Shown here piece after piece: positions 52,085 to 63,859 of a stretch of DNA of 64,000 nucleotides. Origin of the DNA: Plutella xylostella (Eukaryota > Arthropoda > Insecta > Lepidoptera > Plutellidae); contig NC_064009.1 of the NCBI RefSeq assembly GCF_932276165.1, positions 3,968,001 to 4,032,000 of the forward strand, read 5' to 3'. The notes under the pieces are model-generated. The model saw only the letters and a list, made by a program, of their open reading frames with translations, did not search any database and was not told the DNA's origin. The stretch's first letter is position 1, and each line of letters begins with the position of its first letter. A program made the translations under genes and the position numbers.

Positions 52085-52310
52085 GAATAGTAAATAAAAA
52101 AAGTATAGTTAGCCGAAAGGGCGTTACTCAGGCGTCACTCGGAAAAACTTTTATCCTACGTAATTTTTTATATTCGTGAAAAAAACGCTTCTTCATATAA
52201 TTTTTTTTGGTCACGTGACCTTTTATTTAGACGACCTGTTTTTTTTTGGTGTTTCAAAAGCAGAACAGTAGTTTGCAGAACTCTGCATATACAGGGTGTC
52301 ACAAAAGGTT
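52085..52310. mobile_element. Diverged relative of the CAGGGTGTTG-type MITE
   Basis: It contains TAGCCGAAAGG, a central GGTCACGTGACCTTTTA and a right-hand TACAGGGTGTCACAAAAGG. The layout matches the family (motif, E-box centre, terminal CAGGGTG) but the sequence is heavily diverged. Confidence 0.4.
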
Positions 52311-52694
52311 ACGTAGCTTGCAAAGGTATATGGGGAGGTCACCAGAAAAATAATAACATGTAAGTACCCCCGCAAGGGAGTACATTAGTACAAGGCGTGA
52401 GTGTGTGTTTTTTTTTAAGTACTTATGTGTATTTGGGATATGATAGAAATAATATTTTTGTTTCTTAAAAACCAAAAAATTTACACCTTGCTGCGCTCTT
52501 TTGCTCACTGTAAGTACACCTACAAATATTGCTGTATTAAAAAAAACGGTTTTGTAATAACGATTATAAAAAAAAGGTTATTTTCATGTCAAGGAGTCAT
52601 TTACCTAATTACGATTTCACTCAACAGCAGGTGAACTGAAAAAATAAGTTCTAGTTCTATCATCACTTTAGATCGCAAACATTGTAAACATAGA

Positions 52695-53684
52695 ATGAAA
52701 TGGGTATGTCAAGAGTGCTTGAATAAGCAACCAAAGACCGGTAATACTAATACTCCTGTACGCAATATTAAGGGGAACGAAGTATACGAAAGTTGTGAAA
52801 ATATTACAAAACGAAAGCAATCAAAGACATCTACAGTGGCAGTCATGAAAACGGGACCTGCTGGTCACCAGCCACAACCTGCTGCCTCCGTACCTCAGCA
52901 TACTGAAACTCTCTCTTTTGATGATAAGCTACTGTCGGCTATAAGCGATCAAGTTCTCAAGGCCATACGATTAGAACTACCTAGTATGCTATCTCAAATA
53001 ATAAACCGCGAACTAGCCACAATCTCCTCAGAACTAAAAGAAGTTCGTAAATCAATGGAGTTCCTCAGTGAAACACATGATGAGATGAGAGCAACTATAG
53101 AGAATTTAACTAAGAACAACCTAGAAGTTAAGAAGGACAATATAAGGCTGCAAACTTCAATACATGAACTATCGGACCGGCTGAATAATATGGAACAGCA
53201 TATGCGAGAGAATAACCTGGAATTACAGGGAATCCCTGAACACAAGAATGAGAACTTACCTAACCTTCTCCAACAATGCTCCACAGTCATTGGGCATCAG
53301 CTTCACAGCGGAGAGTTGATTTCTTGTGTACGAGTGGCGAGGCAAAACAAAGACGGTAAATATCCACGGACAGTTATTGCAAAGTTCAAGAGCTCAATGT
53401 CACGGGATGAGTTTTTCTCGGCGGTGCACAGATATAACAAATCAAACCCCAATAATAAGCTTAACACCTCATTACTTGGACTCGCAGGAGACAGAAAACC
53501 TGTGTACGTATCAGAACATCTTTCTCCAACTAATAAGTCACTGCATGCTGCAACCCGGCAGAAAGCAAAGGAACTCGGGTATATGTTTGTTTGGGTACGT
53601 AATGGTTTCATCTACGCAAGAAAAGAACAAGGATCTAGGTACATTCTAATAAAAAATTATGAGAGTTTAAAACTAATTACTTAA
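52695..53684 (+). CDS. LINE 2 ORF1, N-terminally truncated
   Basis: 329 residues. MKWVCQECLNKQPKTGNTNT followed by PVR is the end of a PHD-type finger plus the conserved linker of this ORF1 group; the earlier Cys/His residues are absent. A coiled coil follows (about residues 110-180, LKEVRKSMEFLSETHDEMRA onward). The C-terminal domain contains GIPEHKNENLP, CVRVAR, YPRTVIAKFKS, VYVSEHLSPTNK and YMFVWVRNGFIYARKE, which correspond position by position to LINE 1 ORF1. Open throughout, though the element is truncated. Confidence 0.85.
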   Translation: MKWVCQECLNKQPKTGNTNTPVRNIKGNEVYESCENITKRKQSKTSTVAVMKTGPAGHQPQPAASVPQHTETLSFDDKLLSAISDQVLKAIRLELPSMLSQIINRELATISSELKEVRKSMEFLSETHDEMRATIENLTKNNLEVKKDNIRLQTSIHELSDRLNNMEQHMRENNLELQGIPEHKNENLPNLLQQCSTVIGHQLHSGELISCVRVARQNKDGKYPRTVIAKFKSSMSRDEFFSAVHRYNKSNPNNKLNTSLLGLAGDRKPVYVSEHLSPTNKSLHAATRQKAKELGYMFVWVRNGFIYARKEQGSRYILIKNYESLKLIT

Positions 53685-53762
53685 ATAAATAAATTATGCT
53701 TAAGTATTTTTATGTATATATAGGTAAATTATGAATATTATGCACAGATCTAATAAATACAA

Positions 53763-56585
53763 ATGGCTATCTCAATTTACTATCAAAATATCAATGGCAT
53801 GAAAAGTAAGACTACAGATATTCATAACAATATTCTATGTAATAACTTTGATTTAATATGTCTATGTGAAACATGGCTGAATGATTCAATACTGTCATCC
53901 GAATTGTTTGATGATAGATATCTCGTCATACGTCGAGACCGTGATGCAAAATTTCATAAAAGATTTAATAAAAGTGACGGTGGGGGTGTATTGTTTGCAT
54001 TGGCTAAGGGGCTTGACTTTGTTGTAAGAAATGATTGGCAGTCGTACTATGTAGAGGATTTATGGATACAGATTAAATTAAAAAAATGTACTATTAACAT
54101 CTGTATTGTGTACTTAGCAGACTATCTACCAAATGAGATGTATATTGAGTTCTTGAGCAAGTGTAGTGTAATTTTCAGTAATAATCCAAACAATAATAAT
54201 CTAATAATTGGTGATTTTAACTTGCCACTTATAAACTGGACACCAGACATGAGTAGTCCATTGCGGTGCCATTGTGAAAAATCACGATCGTTGTATGATT
54301 TTTTTCATTTGAGTAATTTGAGGAACTTGAATAGTGTATTGAATACTAATAAAAGAATTCTTGATTTGGTTATAAGTGATATTGACAATGGTATTGTAAT
54401 TAATAGAAGTGTTCCCATTAGCCGAGAAGATGTTCATCACCCACCTTTAGAAATATTATTTACTAATAAAGAAAATACATTACAAAATGCAATAATTGAA
54501 AAAATATGTTTTAGAAAGACTAAATATGAGGAATGTATAAAAGAAATTGAGAACTTTGAATGGGAAAAGCACGCCAGTGAGTTAAACTGTGAGGATTTTC
54601 TTCAATTATTCTACAACACTTTGTATACGATCATAGAGAAATACACCCCAAAAACTAAGTCTAGAAAGAGTAATTACCCTACTTGGTTTTCAATGAGTCT
54701 TATAAGGATCATAAAAGAGAAAGCTAAATACCATAATCGCTATAAAAAGTTCCGTAATCCTCGTGATTATGATTGTTTTTCCATGCTTCGGTCACGAGTC
54801 AAAGATATGATGAATGATTGTTTCAGGATATTTCTTCAATAGAAGAGGATTTGTTGCTGAACATTAAGTCTTTTTGGCGCTATACTAAAAATAAACGAGT
54901 CACTAATAGTATTCCAAACCGCATGTATTATAATGATAGAACGGCTACGACTGGTCAGGATATCTGTAATTTGTTTGCAGACTATTTTTCCACAGTCTAC
55001 AGTACTAGCGCGGCAGTGAATTATACTCCCGACTTTCCCAGTAGGCACCATTCAATCTCCTCTATTGAATTTACCGAGGAACAAGTATTATTAAAGTTAA
55101 AGAATCTAAATCTTAATAAAGGAGCAGGGCCCGACAGCATTCCTCCTGTATTTGTGAGAGTTTGCGCAACTGTCTTAGCCAAACCATTAACTTTAATATT
55201 TAACAAATCGATGTCCTCTGGTGTTTTTCCGGCACTGTGGAAAATAACAAAGGGAACCCCTATATTCAAATCTGGAGTTAGAAATAATGTTGAAGATTAT
55301 CGACAGGTAGGTATGTATCCTCAATTGTTTTGCCAAAGTATTTGAAGGCCTTATATATGATCAACTTTACGTATTCTTAAAGCCGATTCTAAGCCTAAGT
55401 CAGCACGGATTTGTGAATGGTAGGTCAACGAATTCGAATCTTTTAGTTTATACAACATTTCTTTGTAAATCTTTTAATGTGAACAAACAAGTGGACTCTA
55501 TATATACAGACTTTGCTAAAGCATTCGACCGGGTCAATCACTCAGTACTGTTATCAAAAGCATACCACCTAGGTATTCACGGAAATCTACACCGATGGAT
55601 AACTTCTTACCTAATGAATAGAACTCAGTTGGTTTGTTTGAATGGATTCGACTCAGTTCCGTTTATAGCAGAATCTGGCGTTCCTCAGGGTTCCAATTTA
55701 GGACCACTGCTTTTTTTGTTATTTATAAACGATCTGCTCTATAGGTTTGACAGCAACTGCTTAGCATATGCAGATGACGTGAAGATATACCGTCCTATAA
55801 ACAACATAGATGATTGTGAAATTCTCCAAAAAGATATTAATACTATACTGAGATGGTGTGTGGTTAATGATATGAAATTAAACAATGAAAAATGCCTAAT
55901 CATTACCTTCACAAAGGCAAGGAATCCAATCAAATATACATATCAACTTCAAAATATAGATATAAAACGGGTAAATGTGGTAAAGGATTTGGGTGTTCTG
56001 TTCGATGCTGGATTGTCTTTCAGAGCACACTATGAGTACATGTGTTCGAAAGCAAATAGGATGTTATCTTTTATACTACGTCTTTCAAAACCATTTAAAA
56101 GAACAGAGTCACTTATAATATTATATAATTCTATAGTAAGGACAATTCTGGAATACTGCTGTTCTGTTTGGTTTCCGATTTATCAGGTCCATATAGACCG
56201 GATCGAATCCATTCAGCGAAGATTTATGAGAGCACTAGTATCAAGACTTGGTCTAAGGCGTAAAATACCAAACTACTGTGATCGATTGCAAAGGTTTAAT
56301 ATGTTGAGTCTCGAGAAGCGTAGATGTGTATCAGATTTAACAACATTATTCAAAGTTGCCAATGGATCATTCGGAGCTCAATTACTAGAATTAATACAAT
56401 TTAAGGTTCCTGCTAGATCAGTACGATTCCCTAAGCTGTTTCATGTGCCACCTGTTAATAATAACGTATCATACAATAATCCTATAAATAGAATGTGCAA
56501 TACATATAACGGAATATGCGCCAATGTAGATATTTTTAATACTTCCATAACATGTTTTAAGAATGATTTAATTAAGTTGTTATGA
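53763..56585 (+). pseudogene. LINE 2 ORF2: endonuclease/reverse transcriptase broken by two frameshifts
   Basis: Piece 1 (53763-54842) holds the endonuclease: QNINGMKSKT, CETWLND, IIGDFNLPLINW, LDLVISDI and REDVHHPPLE. The frame is lost near 54835, where SSIEEDLL continues in another frame (piece 2, to about 55345). A second break near 55315 precedes AKVFEGLIYDQLY, and piece 3 (55413-56585, open from further upstream) carries TDFAKAFDRVNHS, SGVPQGSNLGPLLFLLFIND, catalytic YADD and the C-terminal LEYCCSVWFP/ESIQRRFMR region. The motifs are intact but no single protein could be made. Confidence 0.9.
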
Positions 56586-57179
56586 AATGTTTTTAAAATT
56601 TTAGCATGTACTTCATTGAATTAATTCATTAATTTATAATTATAATTATGTCATATAATAAAAAATGCATGAATAGTTCTATTTTTAGCTTAATTAAGTT
56701 AAGTTTTATTTAAGCTAGTGTTAATGTAAATGTTGTGTGTAATTATCAATAGGGCAATAGATTTAAAATGTTTTTATAGTGCTGAATTTTATGTAATATG
56801 GTAATCTATTGGCTGTTATTACACCTTTTCCAATAAAATAAAATAAATAAAATAAAATTGTAACTCCACTTTTCTCGGCCAAAAGTACTCTTTGGTGTCA
56901 ATAGAAACGTTTTTTGAATTCACATGTTTTCCTCTTTATTCGAAAAAAAAAACTGTATTCCGCATTTTACCATTTGTTTTCCTCTAAACCCCAAACCGTG
57001 ATTTTTAAACAAGAAAACTTAGTAATTACCCTTTATTCTCATATACAACGTGCGATGTAGGCGAACGTGAACGAAAACTATGCAATAAGCCTTTGTTTTT
57101 ATTACTACTTTAGTAAATTACAATAACATACTCAACAATGTTAATTTTTTTTTCCAATGTTATGTTGTTAAATTAAGAT

Positions 57180-58035
57180 CTAATATTTTATTAACATGAA
57201 GTTACTTTCAACTTTTTTTGCATCTATGCGTCGAATCACAGCATGACGGCTGCTGCAGCTTCCTGCTGTCCTGCCCTTCAACCAATCCCACCAGTACTGC
57301 AGGTTGCGTCGAATACGAGCCATTCTCTTCGACTTCGACAAGACAGGTGCTCCCGGAAGGATCATAGATCGCACGGAACCCGTACCGTATAGAGGCAACG
57401 GACTCCTTTGCAACAGCCCCCCAGATTCGGAAGTAGCCAGATTCGCACTGCATGGCGAGCACAGCTGCAGCAATTTTTTTGTAATGAATCATTGGGATGT
57501 CTTCCCCGAAGGAGGCTCTCAGCCTACCTCACGACCTGTGTGACATTAGAAAAATGCACTGTGCTAACGCCGTTTGCGAGCTTGATTTGCAGGACCGCGT
57601 TGTATGCCAAGTTCCACAGCAGAGGGGTCCAAGACCTACCGCTGTGGAACTCCGCAACTGAACTTCTTCTGTGAAAACAAACCCTCTCTTTTCGCATCCT
57701 TAATGTACTTGTTAGACACGTATGACCTCTGTCAATTTTCTGCAGATAAGAAGACAAGTGATGGTATACAAGAGCCGCCCTAAAGGTTCGCCCTCTAGGG
57801 GATAGAGTTGAACGCGGTTACTATTTTTAAGCAAACAGCCAGCGCAACAACTCGCCCGTGGTTTTTATCCTGCTCCGACAGTGAACGAACGCAAAGTATT
57901 GTACCCACTATTCGAATCCGCATTTCGGATGCCAAACTGACTGTCCGAAAGGTCGAAACCGTACCACCACAGAGGTATGACTCGTTCGAAGAGCTTATCA
58001 GGCTCTTACAGCAATCAGATGTGTCGGTACACTGA
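57180..58035 (-). pseudogene. R1-like LINE reverse-transcriptase relic (antisense)
   Basis: Translating the - strand across several frames gives ordered fragments of an R1-type RT. ALAVCLKIVTAFNSIP near 57830 matches the (A)LD-x-x-NAFNSIPW motif. LLWNLAYNAVLQIKLANGVS (57540-57620) corresponds to the GSVLGP-LLWN-x-x-Y-x-x-VL block. GAPVLSKSKRMARIRRNLQY (57290-57350) fits the later GAPV…V-x-x-x-LKYLG region. Stops and frameshifts abound. The expected YADD is mutated. Assignment is by motif order; R1 versus a close relative is unresolved. Confidence 0.55.
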
Positions 58036-58296
58036 AAGATAATCTACAGGCCTGCTTTATTTATTTAGGAGCACTAATGGCCTCCTTTCAGTCATTGAGT
58101 CACTGGCACTCAGGCTGCGGTTGAACAGGAAGATAGACTGTCTAAACAAATCATTTTTAGGCTAGTTAAAAAAAACTTTAGGTGGGTAGTATGCCAACTA
58201 TAACTACAAATAAAACAGTATTTTTGTCTCCTCTAAAATTTGGTCACGAGGAGTTACGATGATTACGATCTAAGGTGACGCTGACGATATTTTATA

Positions 58297-58551
58297 CAAG
58301 GTATTGAAAAAAGGGTATAAAGCTTAGCCAAAAGTGGATTTAGGTGCCATTCTGATCCACTTTTCTTCTACAATTTTGAAAATTCACGTAACAAAACCTT
58401 TTACATAGAAACTTATTCGATCACGTGACTTTTTACTATAGAGACCGAATTTATTTTTCGAGAATTTCCAAAACTTGGAGAACAAAAGTTGTTCAGAATA
58501 ACCCCTGAGTCAAACCCTTTCGGCACAGTATACCCTTTTTGCAACATCCTG
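58297..58551. mobile_element. Palindromic CAGGGTGTTG-type MITE, another copy
   Basis: Bounded by TATA on both sides, with left CAAGGTATTGAAAAAAGGGT and right ACCCTTTTTGCAACATCCTG. The core has TTACATAGAAACTTATTCGA, then TCACGTGACTTTTTACTATA. The inner parts (CATTCTGATCCACTTTTCTT / AAAAGTTGTTCAGAATAACC) resemble the 49245 copy more than the 61765 copy, so at least two subfamilies exist. Confidence 0.75.
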
Positions 58552-58559
58552 TATAGGTA

Positions 58560-59990
58560 ATATCAGGTTTATAAAAGACCTGGGCCTGTAGAGTGAGACT
58601 CGGCATGGGGAGTCATAATTTATAGATCTTTTAGGTTGCAGTGGCGAATGGGCACTGGTAGCCCTGCCCTTTTCTATAACTATAACTATAGGTAATTTTA
58701 TGGCAATTTAAAAATGGTATAACATTTATCTATTTGAAAAAATCATTAAAAATATACATTACTTATCACCCTAATTTAAAAAAAAAATTCAGCCCTTACT
58801 TTAAACTTATAACACCCCTCTATTTCCTTCAGGGGTTAAAAAACCTGTGTATTTAATATTTTCTTATGAGTTTTTTTTAAATACTAGGCTCTTACATAGT
58901 TGTACATAATATTATGCGGTATTTTATTCCACTTGTAACGCATAAAATTCATAGCTACAGTAAACATTTCATTTTTTTCATGGCGAGATACAGTCGCACT
59001 TAACCGCTTTTTTGCAAAGCTTGTTAAATAGATTTAAAAAATTATGTAAATTTTAGATCTTCAATTTTTAAAAATACTTACTTATTTTTAACAACCTGTA
59101 GTGTACAGACTACCACATCTTAAAATATATATATTTTTAATTAACTACGGTTTTTGGTTTCAAATAAAACAAATTATGAACTTACTTTTCAACACCCTGT
59201 ATATTGTGTAGCTTACCTACCATACACAACCGTTAAAATAAAATAAATTACCCCTCAGAATATAAACAGGCTCGCGCTTTGGCATACTGCATTGACCGTA
59301 TAGTTCTTATTCGGAGAATCTAATAAGTGTCATTATGTGCAATGTTTACCTTTATCTATGCATCTGTAACTCTATAGTAAAAAATGTAAACAAATCGAAA
59401 AGGCGAAATGTTTTCTAAGAATTTTCGGCTTTTCTGCATCTAAAATGATTAGAAAATTAACTTTCCATAGCAAATGCATATGTATTATAATACTTGTAGT
59501 CATAATTTGTTGATTTAATCAGTTTTTGTGAAATATTTGATAAAAAATAAAATGGCGTGGGTATCGCTCCTAACAGGCCGCCACCAGGGCGACGACTGAA
59601 GAAATCTGAAATCTGTCACGGTGTCATCATTTTTAAACCGGAATTTATTAGTTTTTTGCAAAAAAAGTTGACTTCTGGTCCATTAAATCCAACTCTTTAA
59701 GGTAACTTTGTTAAGAATTTAATTACCTACACATACATATAAGATTCCATGAAAATGGGCCCTCTGATTTCGAGGGTTTTTTCATAATAAGTCAAAAAAT
59801 GGCAAAAGACATGGTGTGTTTGCAATTTTTTTTAACATACTTATTATAATCCTGCACCAATTTATAAGCAACTAACATGTTCAGTATACCCTCTGCTACA
59901 ATATATATTTTTATCAATGTGATAGAAGCCACCGTTTTTCCAATCTAATCAAGTATATCAAGCCGACTTTAGCATTTTAGCTTTAGGGAT
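58560..59990. other. AT-rich DNA; nothing firm
   Basis: It contains a dispersed-repeat word (TTATAACACCCCTCTATTTC at 58808) shared with the hAT interior near 50500. No gene, RNA or clear element boundary. Confidence 0.4.
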
Positions 59991-59996
59991 CCTCTT

Positions 59997-60112
59997 AAGT
60001 GTTATCTGAAGAATAAAATTGTTGCTGTCACTGTCTAATACAATCATTCAGATGTGACAGCGACAATTTTATTTCTCAGATAACACTTATCTGACCATTG
60101 AAAAATCAGCCC
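59997..60112. mobile_element. Fold-back MITE, copy 1
   Basis: AAGTGTTATCTG…ATAAAATTGTTGCTGTCA pairs with TGACAGCGACAATTTTAT…CAGATAACACTT; the outer right end ATTGAAAAATCAGCC follows to 60112. The left outer end appears truncated. Related copies are at 61005-61135 and a fragment at 46338. Confidence 0.7.
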
Positions 60113-60520
60113 ATACACGAGTAATTACTTACCTACTATCGAGTAAGAGTAGTGTTAGAAGGATACGCTCAGAATAAGCAGGAAACATTATCTTGAATCC
60201 TATTTATTGAGGGCACTAAGGTCGACATTTAATTTAACTGCCCATTGGTTTTCACTTATCTGCAATATACGATCTGTCTCGGTCAGGCAATCTATTTAGA
60301 TTCCAACAATACGTTTTCCTTATGTACGAGTATGTAGTGTGTTAAGAGGGAACGTATATACCTACCTTTAAGCAAGCTAGTAATAACGTGCACGTATTTA
60401 AAACTATAATTTTTAGGAATTCAATAAATAAATAAATCTTGAGTCCTGTAAAATTGTTGTTGATGTCAATCATCAAACAAGCAAACAAACAGACTTTTAC
60501 ATGACTGAAGTATGTAGGTG

Positions 60521-60724
60521 CGGTGGCCTGCGCCTAAAAGTATACAGGCGGAGTTTTTAAAATAGCGATCTCAAGCTCACATGCTGCTCAAGCACATCCA
60601 CATAAACAGCACTGCTACACACACAACACGTCCCCGGATTTATAACAGATGTAGCTGGTCCCTTCATCATCAGGGATCGCTATTTTAAAAACTCCGCCTG
60701 TATACTTTTAGGCGCAGGCCACCG
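60521..60724. mobile_element. 204-bp MITE with perfect 50-bp TIRs
   Basis: 60521-60570 (starting CGGTGGCCTGCGCCTAAAAG) and 60675-60724 are exact reverse complements over 50 bp, with about 104 bp between. TAGGT lies on both sides (60515-60519 and 60725-60729), a possible short target duplication. Perfect arms suggest recent movement. Confidence 0.85.
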
Positions 60725-61004
60725 TAGGTACAGTAAAATTATAAGTTGGTCCCATAAAAACGGCTGTTCAGTTTCACTGAAACATTTCACTGCTAACAGT
60801 AGGACCGTCACTGATAAAATTCCATTCTGTATAGCAGCTGCGGGCTCCTTCATGAATATTGATACACGGGCCAACGGCGCGACGACGCTAATCGAATATT
60901 CTAAATGTAGTTTTACCTTTGTACACTTTTCAGATAGCTGGGAGAGAATCGGAATCGTGCTTCGGGTGGCACGTAGAGGTACTTATTTCTTTATTTTGTT
61001 TAGG

Positions 61005-61135
61005 ACTGATTTTTCAATAGCCAGATAAAAGTTATCTGGGGAATAATTCTGATACTGTCGCGACTAAATGTTTGTATTAGACAGTGACAGCAACAATTTT
61101 ATTCGACAGATAACATTTATCAAGTTATACTCAAA
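61005..61135. mobile_element. Fold-back MITE, copy 2
   Basis: GACTGATTTTTCAATAGCCA, GATAAAAGTTATCTG, then ATTAGACAGTGACAGCAACA and ATTTTATTCGACAGATAACA match the family at 59997-60112. The left outer end is kept; the right outer end is lost or diverged. Confidence 0.65.
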
Positions 61136-61764
61136 CTTTTTACAGTTTAAACGATAGTTTTTATCAGTGTCCTCATCCAGGTCAAAAACTCCTGTTTCGA
61201 TTTCTTTTGCATTTTCAAAATAATTTTACTTAACTAGTGCATGAATGTTTTCTGCTTCATAAAAATCGCGCTGACTTCGTTATAACATGATAATGGCTTC
61301 CCACCGGACAGCGCTCACCATTATATGTTCACGAACAAACAAACCAGAGATACGGCTTGCCTCTGCATATTTAACTTTCAGCAAACATTTGTAAACCGAC
61401 TCCGAAATTAATTTATGTACTCGAGAGTGGAAAGGTCATTTTAATTATTATCTGTATTCAAAACTCGCTAAAATATGACGAGACGTAGGTGTCTACCTAC
61501 ATGAAATGTAAAAAGGAGCACAACAGGTATTACAGGTATAATAGCTATTAAAAAACAATAAACGAAACGTAAAGAATTAAATAAATAAATAAATAAAGTA
61601 ACGGTAATCAAAATTGCTATTTCAGGAAGTTGGTTACTTAAATTGATGGCAACACAAGTTGGGATAAGTTTTAAATATAAATTTATTACTACCGAAACAA
61701 ATAGCGGTACATAGTTGCAGGGTACATTGGACCCTTATCTCAAATATGTAATTGTACGGCTATA

Positions 61765-62017
61765 CAGGGTGTTGCAAAATGGGTATACTAAGCCGAAACC
61801 AGCATGTTTTATCTGAGCACGAAACTGAAATCAGAATGTCAAAATTCGCGAAAAAAAAAAACATTTTCCATGGAAACTTAGTTGGCCACGTGACTTTTTA
61901 CTATGGAAAATGAATATTTCTTTCGCGAATTTTGAAATTCTGATTTCAGTTTCGGGCTTAGATATAACATGCTGCAATGCTGGTTTCGGCTTAGTATACC
62001 CTTTTTGCAATACCCTG
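61765..62017. mobile_element. Palindromic CAGGGTGTTG-type MITE, best-preserved copy
   Basis: CAGGGTGTTGCAAAATGGGT with ATACTAAGCCGAAACCAGCA at the left is mirrored by TGCTGGTTTCGGCTTAGTAT and ACCCTTTTTGCAATACCCTG at the right, with TATA outside both ends. The centre holds CCACGTGACTTTTTACTATG, paired words TTTTCCATGGAAACTTAG / ACTATGGAAAATGAAT, and TCAAAATTCGCGAA / TTCGCGAATTTTGA. Confidence 0.85.
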
Positions 62018-62055
62018 TATACATATTTAAAACTTAGTTAAAATGAAGTACAGTG

Positions 62056-62292
62056 TGTTAAATGCCTGACTAAGATGTATGTAACTGAGAGAGATACGAG
62101 CTCTCGCGGATGCCCTGAGGTCAAACCGGGCTATTTCCGGCCCCGTCGGAGCTAGAGAACCTTCGTATGTATAGTTACGTATGTACGATTCATATATATA
62201 TAGTTGGTAGTGAATAAAGTATTAAGAACATCAAAATATTAAGTGAGGTTTGTTGTTGTTGTCTTTGGATTATGCATAGCGAAACAACTAAC
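62056..62292 (+). repeat. Possible solo LTR or other repeat
   Basis: The segment starts TGTTAAATGCC, ends AACAACTAACA, has a GC-rich middle (CGGGCTATTTCCGGCCCCGT) and an internal AATAAAGTATT polyadenylation-like signal, the general layout of an LTR. No convincing target duplication or primer-binding site is visible, so this is tentative. Confidence 0.25.
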
Positions 62293-62382
62293 ATCATTAA
62301 GTCATAGTCTAATTTTGGTGTTTCGAGTGTTATCAATATATAATTATCATATATATAAATTTGGACTCATAAAGTGGTATAT

Positions 62383-63543
62383 TTAATGTCCACTGTGGTC
62401 AGACCTATAATAACATATGGAGCAGTGGTTTGGTGGCAAAGATCGAACCTCATTACTGTGAAAAACAAACTACGACAGTTCTTTGAAACTGTCGTAGTTT
62501 GCTTGCATGCGTTTCAATCACCGGATGTATGAAGTCAACCCCAACAGCCGCCCTAGAAATAATTCTAGGACTTCCCCCACTCGATATTATCATCAAGCAG
62601 GAAGCTAAAGCGGCGGCGATAAGGCTAAGTACTAGACACTACTATAAAGACGTTTATCTTCAACCGAAGCTACACTATCCAGCGAGATCAGTGTGGCACA
62701 TCAGACGAAAACAATTACGACATCAATATCTACATTGACGGAGCCAAGAACAAGAAGGGCAGCGGTGGAGGTGTCTTCTGCCCGGAACTTAATTTACAAT
62801 ACTCTGTCAGCTTCGGGAACAAAGCTACTGTTTTTCAGGCAGAAGCTGCCAGCCTACTTGACGGAGCTACACAAATAAAAGACACAAAAAATTGCAATAT
62901 CTGCTTCTACACAGACAGTATGGCAATTTTAGGTGCCTTAGGCAGAACTGTAACAAAATCTAAATTAATTTTAGAATGTCACAGAACACTTGAAAACCTA
63001 AGCATTTCAAATAATGTAACAGTACAATGGATTAAAAGTCATAACGACAACATAGGAAATTGCGAGGCTGACCGACTAGCAAGAATGGGATCAAATACCC
63101 TACCAATAGGGCCAGAACCATTTATTAGTTTGTCATCAAAGGCAATAAGGCAATGTCTCACCGATAAAACACTATCTGAACACAATCAGGAGTGGATAAA
63201 TCGTGTAGATTGCAGACAAAGTAAAGCGTTTATTGTATCATACAACCATAAACTTACACGCTACTTACTCAACCTGTCCCGTAGTAATATATCATTAATG
63301 GTAGGATTAATAACAGGACATTGTTGCGTGAATAAACACTTATATACCATAGGTAACTCAACTAGTCCCTTATGTAGGACATGTAAAGAAGTAGATGAGA
63401 CGGTTGAACATATTTTGTTAGCTTGTCCACCTACTACAGAAACAAGATTATCTATTCTTGGACCAACAGAGCGCCTACCTCAGCTATTACAACACCCAGG
63501 CCTGCTACTCCAGTTTACTCGGGAGCTAGGCTGGCTGAGCTGA
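62383..63543 (+). pseudogene. LINE 3' fragment: RT C-terminus plus RNase H
   Basis: 5'-truncated ORF2 end. RT thumb remnants come first (VVRPIITYGAVVWW at 62390-62435; then in another frame SITGCMKSTPTAALEIILGL, PPLDIIIKQEAKAAAIRL). Next is an RNase H domain with all four acidic sites: IYIDGA (62723), QAEAASLL, YTDSMAILGALG and CEADRLARMG, ending in the zinc-knuckle-like CRTCKEVDETVEHILLAC and stop at 63541-63543. The RNase H part (about 62708-63543) is one open frame; the upstream part has two frameshifts, one beside a 15-bp hairpin. Domain order points to an I-group or related RNase H-bearing LINE. Confidence 0.8.
62466..62501. repeat. Perfect 15-bp hairpin interrupting the RT frame
   Basis: CAAACTACGACAGTT (62466-62480), a 6-nt loop and its exact complement (62487-62501). 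The left arm encodes the expected KLRQ residues; the right arm is extra sequence that displaces the following LACVSITG-type frame. It looks like a templated inverted duplication inside the dead LINE. Confidence 0.75.
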
Positions 63544-63545
63544 AA

Positions 63546-63855
63546 TCAAGGGGATATGTACAAAGGTTCCACTCGAGAGAGCCACGTACAGGAACTTCAC
63601 CCCCTATGAGAATAGAATAGAATGTCCACTGTTACTGTGGTGATCAGAAAATATTTTATTAAGTATATTTATCATAAAATAAAAACGTCTGATTCAGTTA
63701 CATACACATTTGAGATTTATTACAGCTATACCATTTCGGAAGGGTCGAATATTTTACTGCTCTTCGCTTGGGCCCCGCAAAAGTTAGAATACCTTAGGGG
63801 GCAGTAATACCAACGACTGAAAATGTAGCCTCTTCAAATTTCCTACAGGTCTACG
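63546..63855. other. Spacer between two LINE fragments
   Basis: It holds the short 3' UTR of the RNase H LINE (an ATAGAATAGAATG-type tail near 63610-63622) and about 200 bp with no recognised content. Confidence 0.4.
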
Positions 63856-63859
63856 AAGT

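Larger units (their letters stand above)
52640..56860 (+). mobile_element. Second non-LTR retrotransposon (LINE 2), 5'-truncated and frameshifted
   Basis: Same general type as LINE 1 but a different family: ORF1 (52695-53684), ORF2 in three frame pieces (53763-56585) and a tail of (AAATA)n ending about 56860. The ORF1 finger is cut to its last Cys pair, so the 5' end is missing. Two frameshifts in ORF2 show it is dead. Clade not resolved. Confidence 0.85.

Noticed and set aside
62693..62878. Frame beginning MAHQTKTITTSI
   Set aside because: Alternate-frame reading of the RNase H LINE fragment; the IYIDGA…AEAAS frame is the real one.
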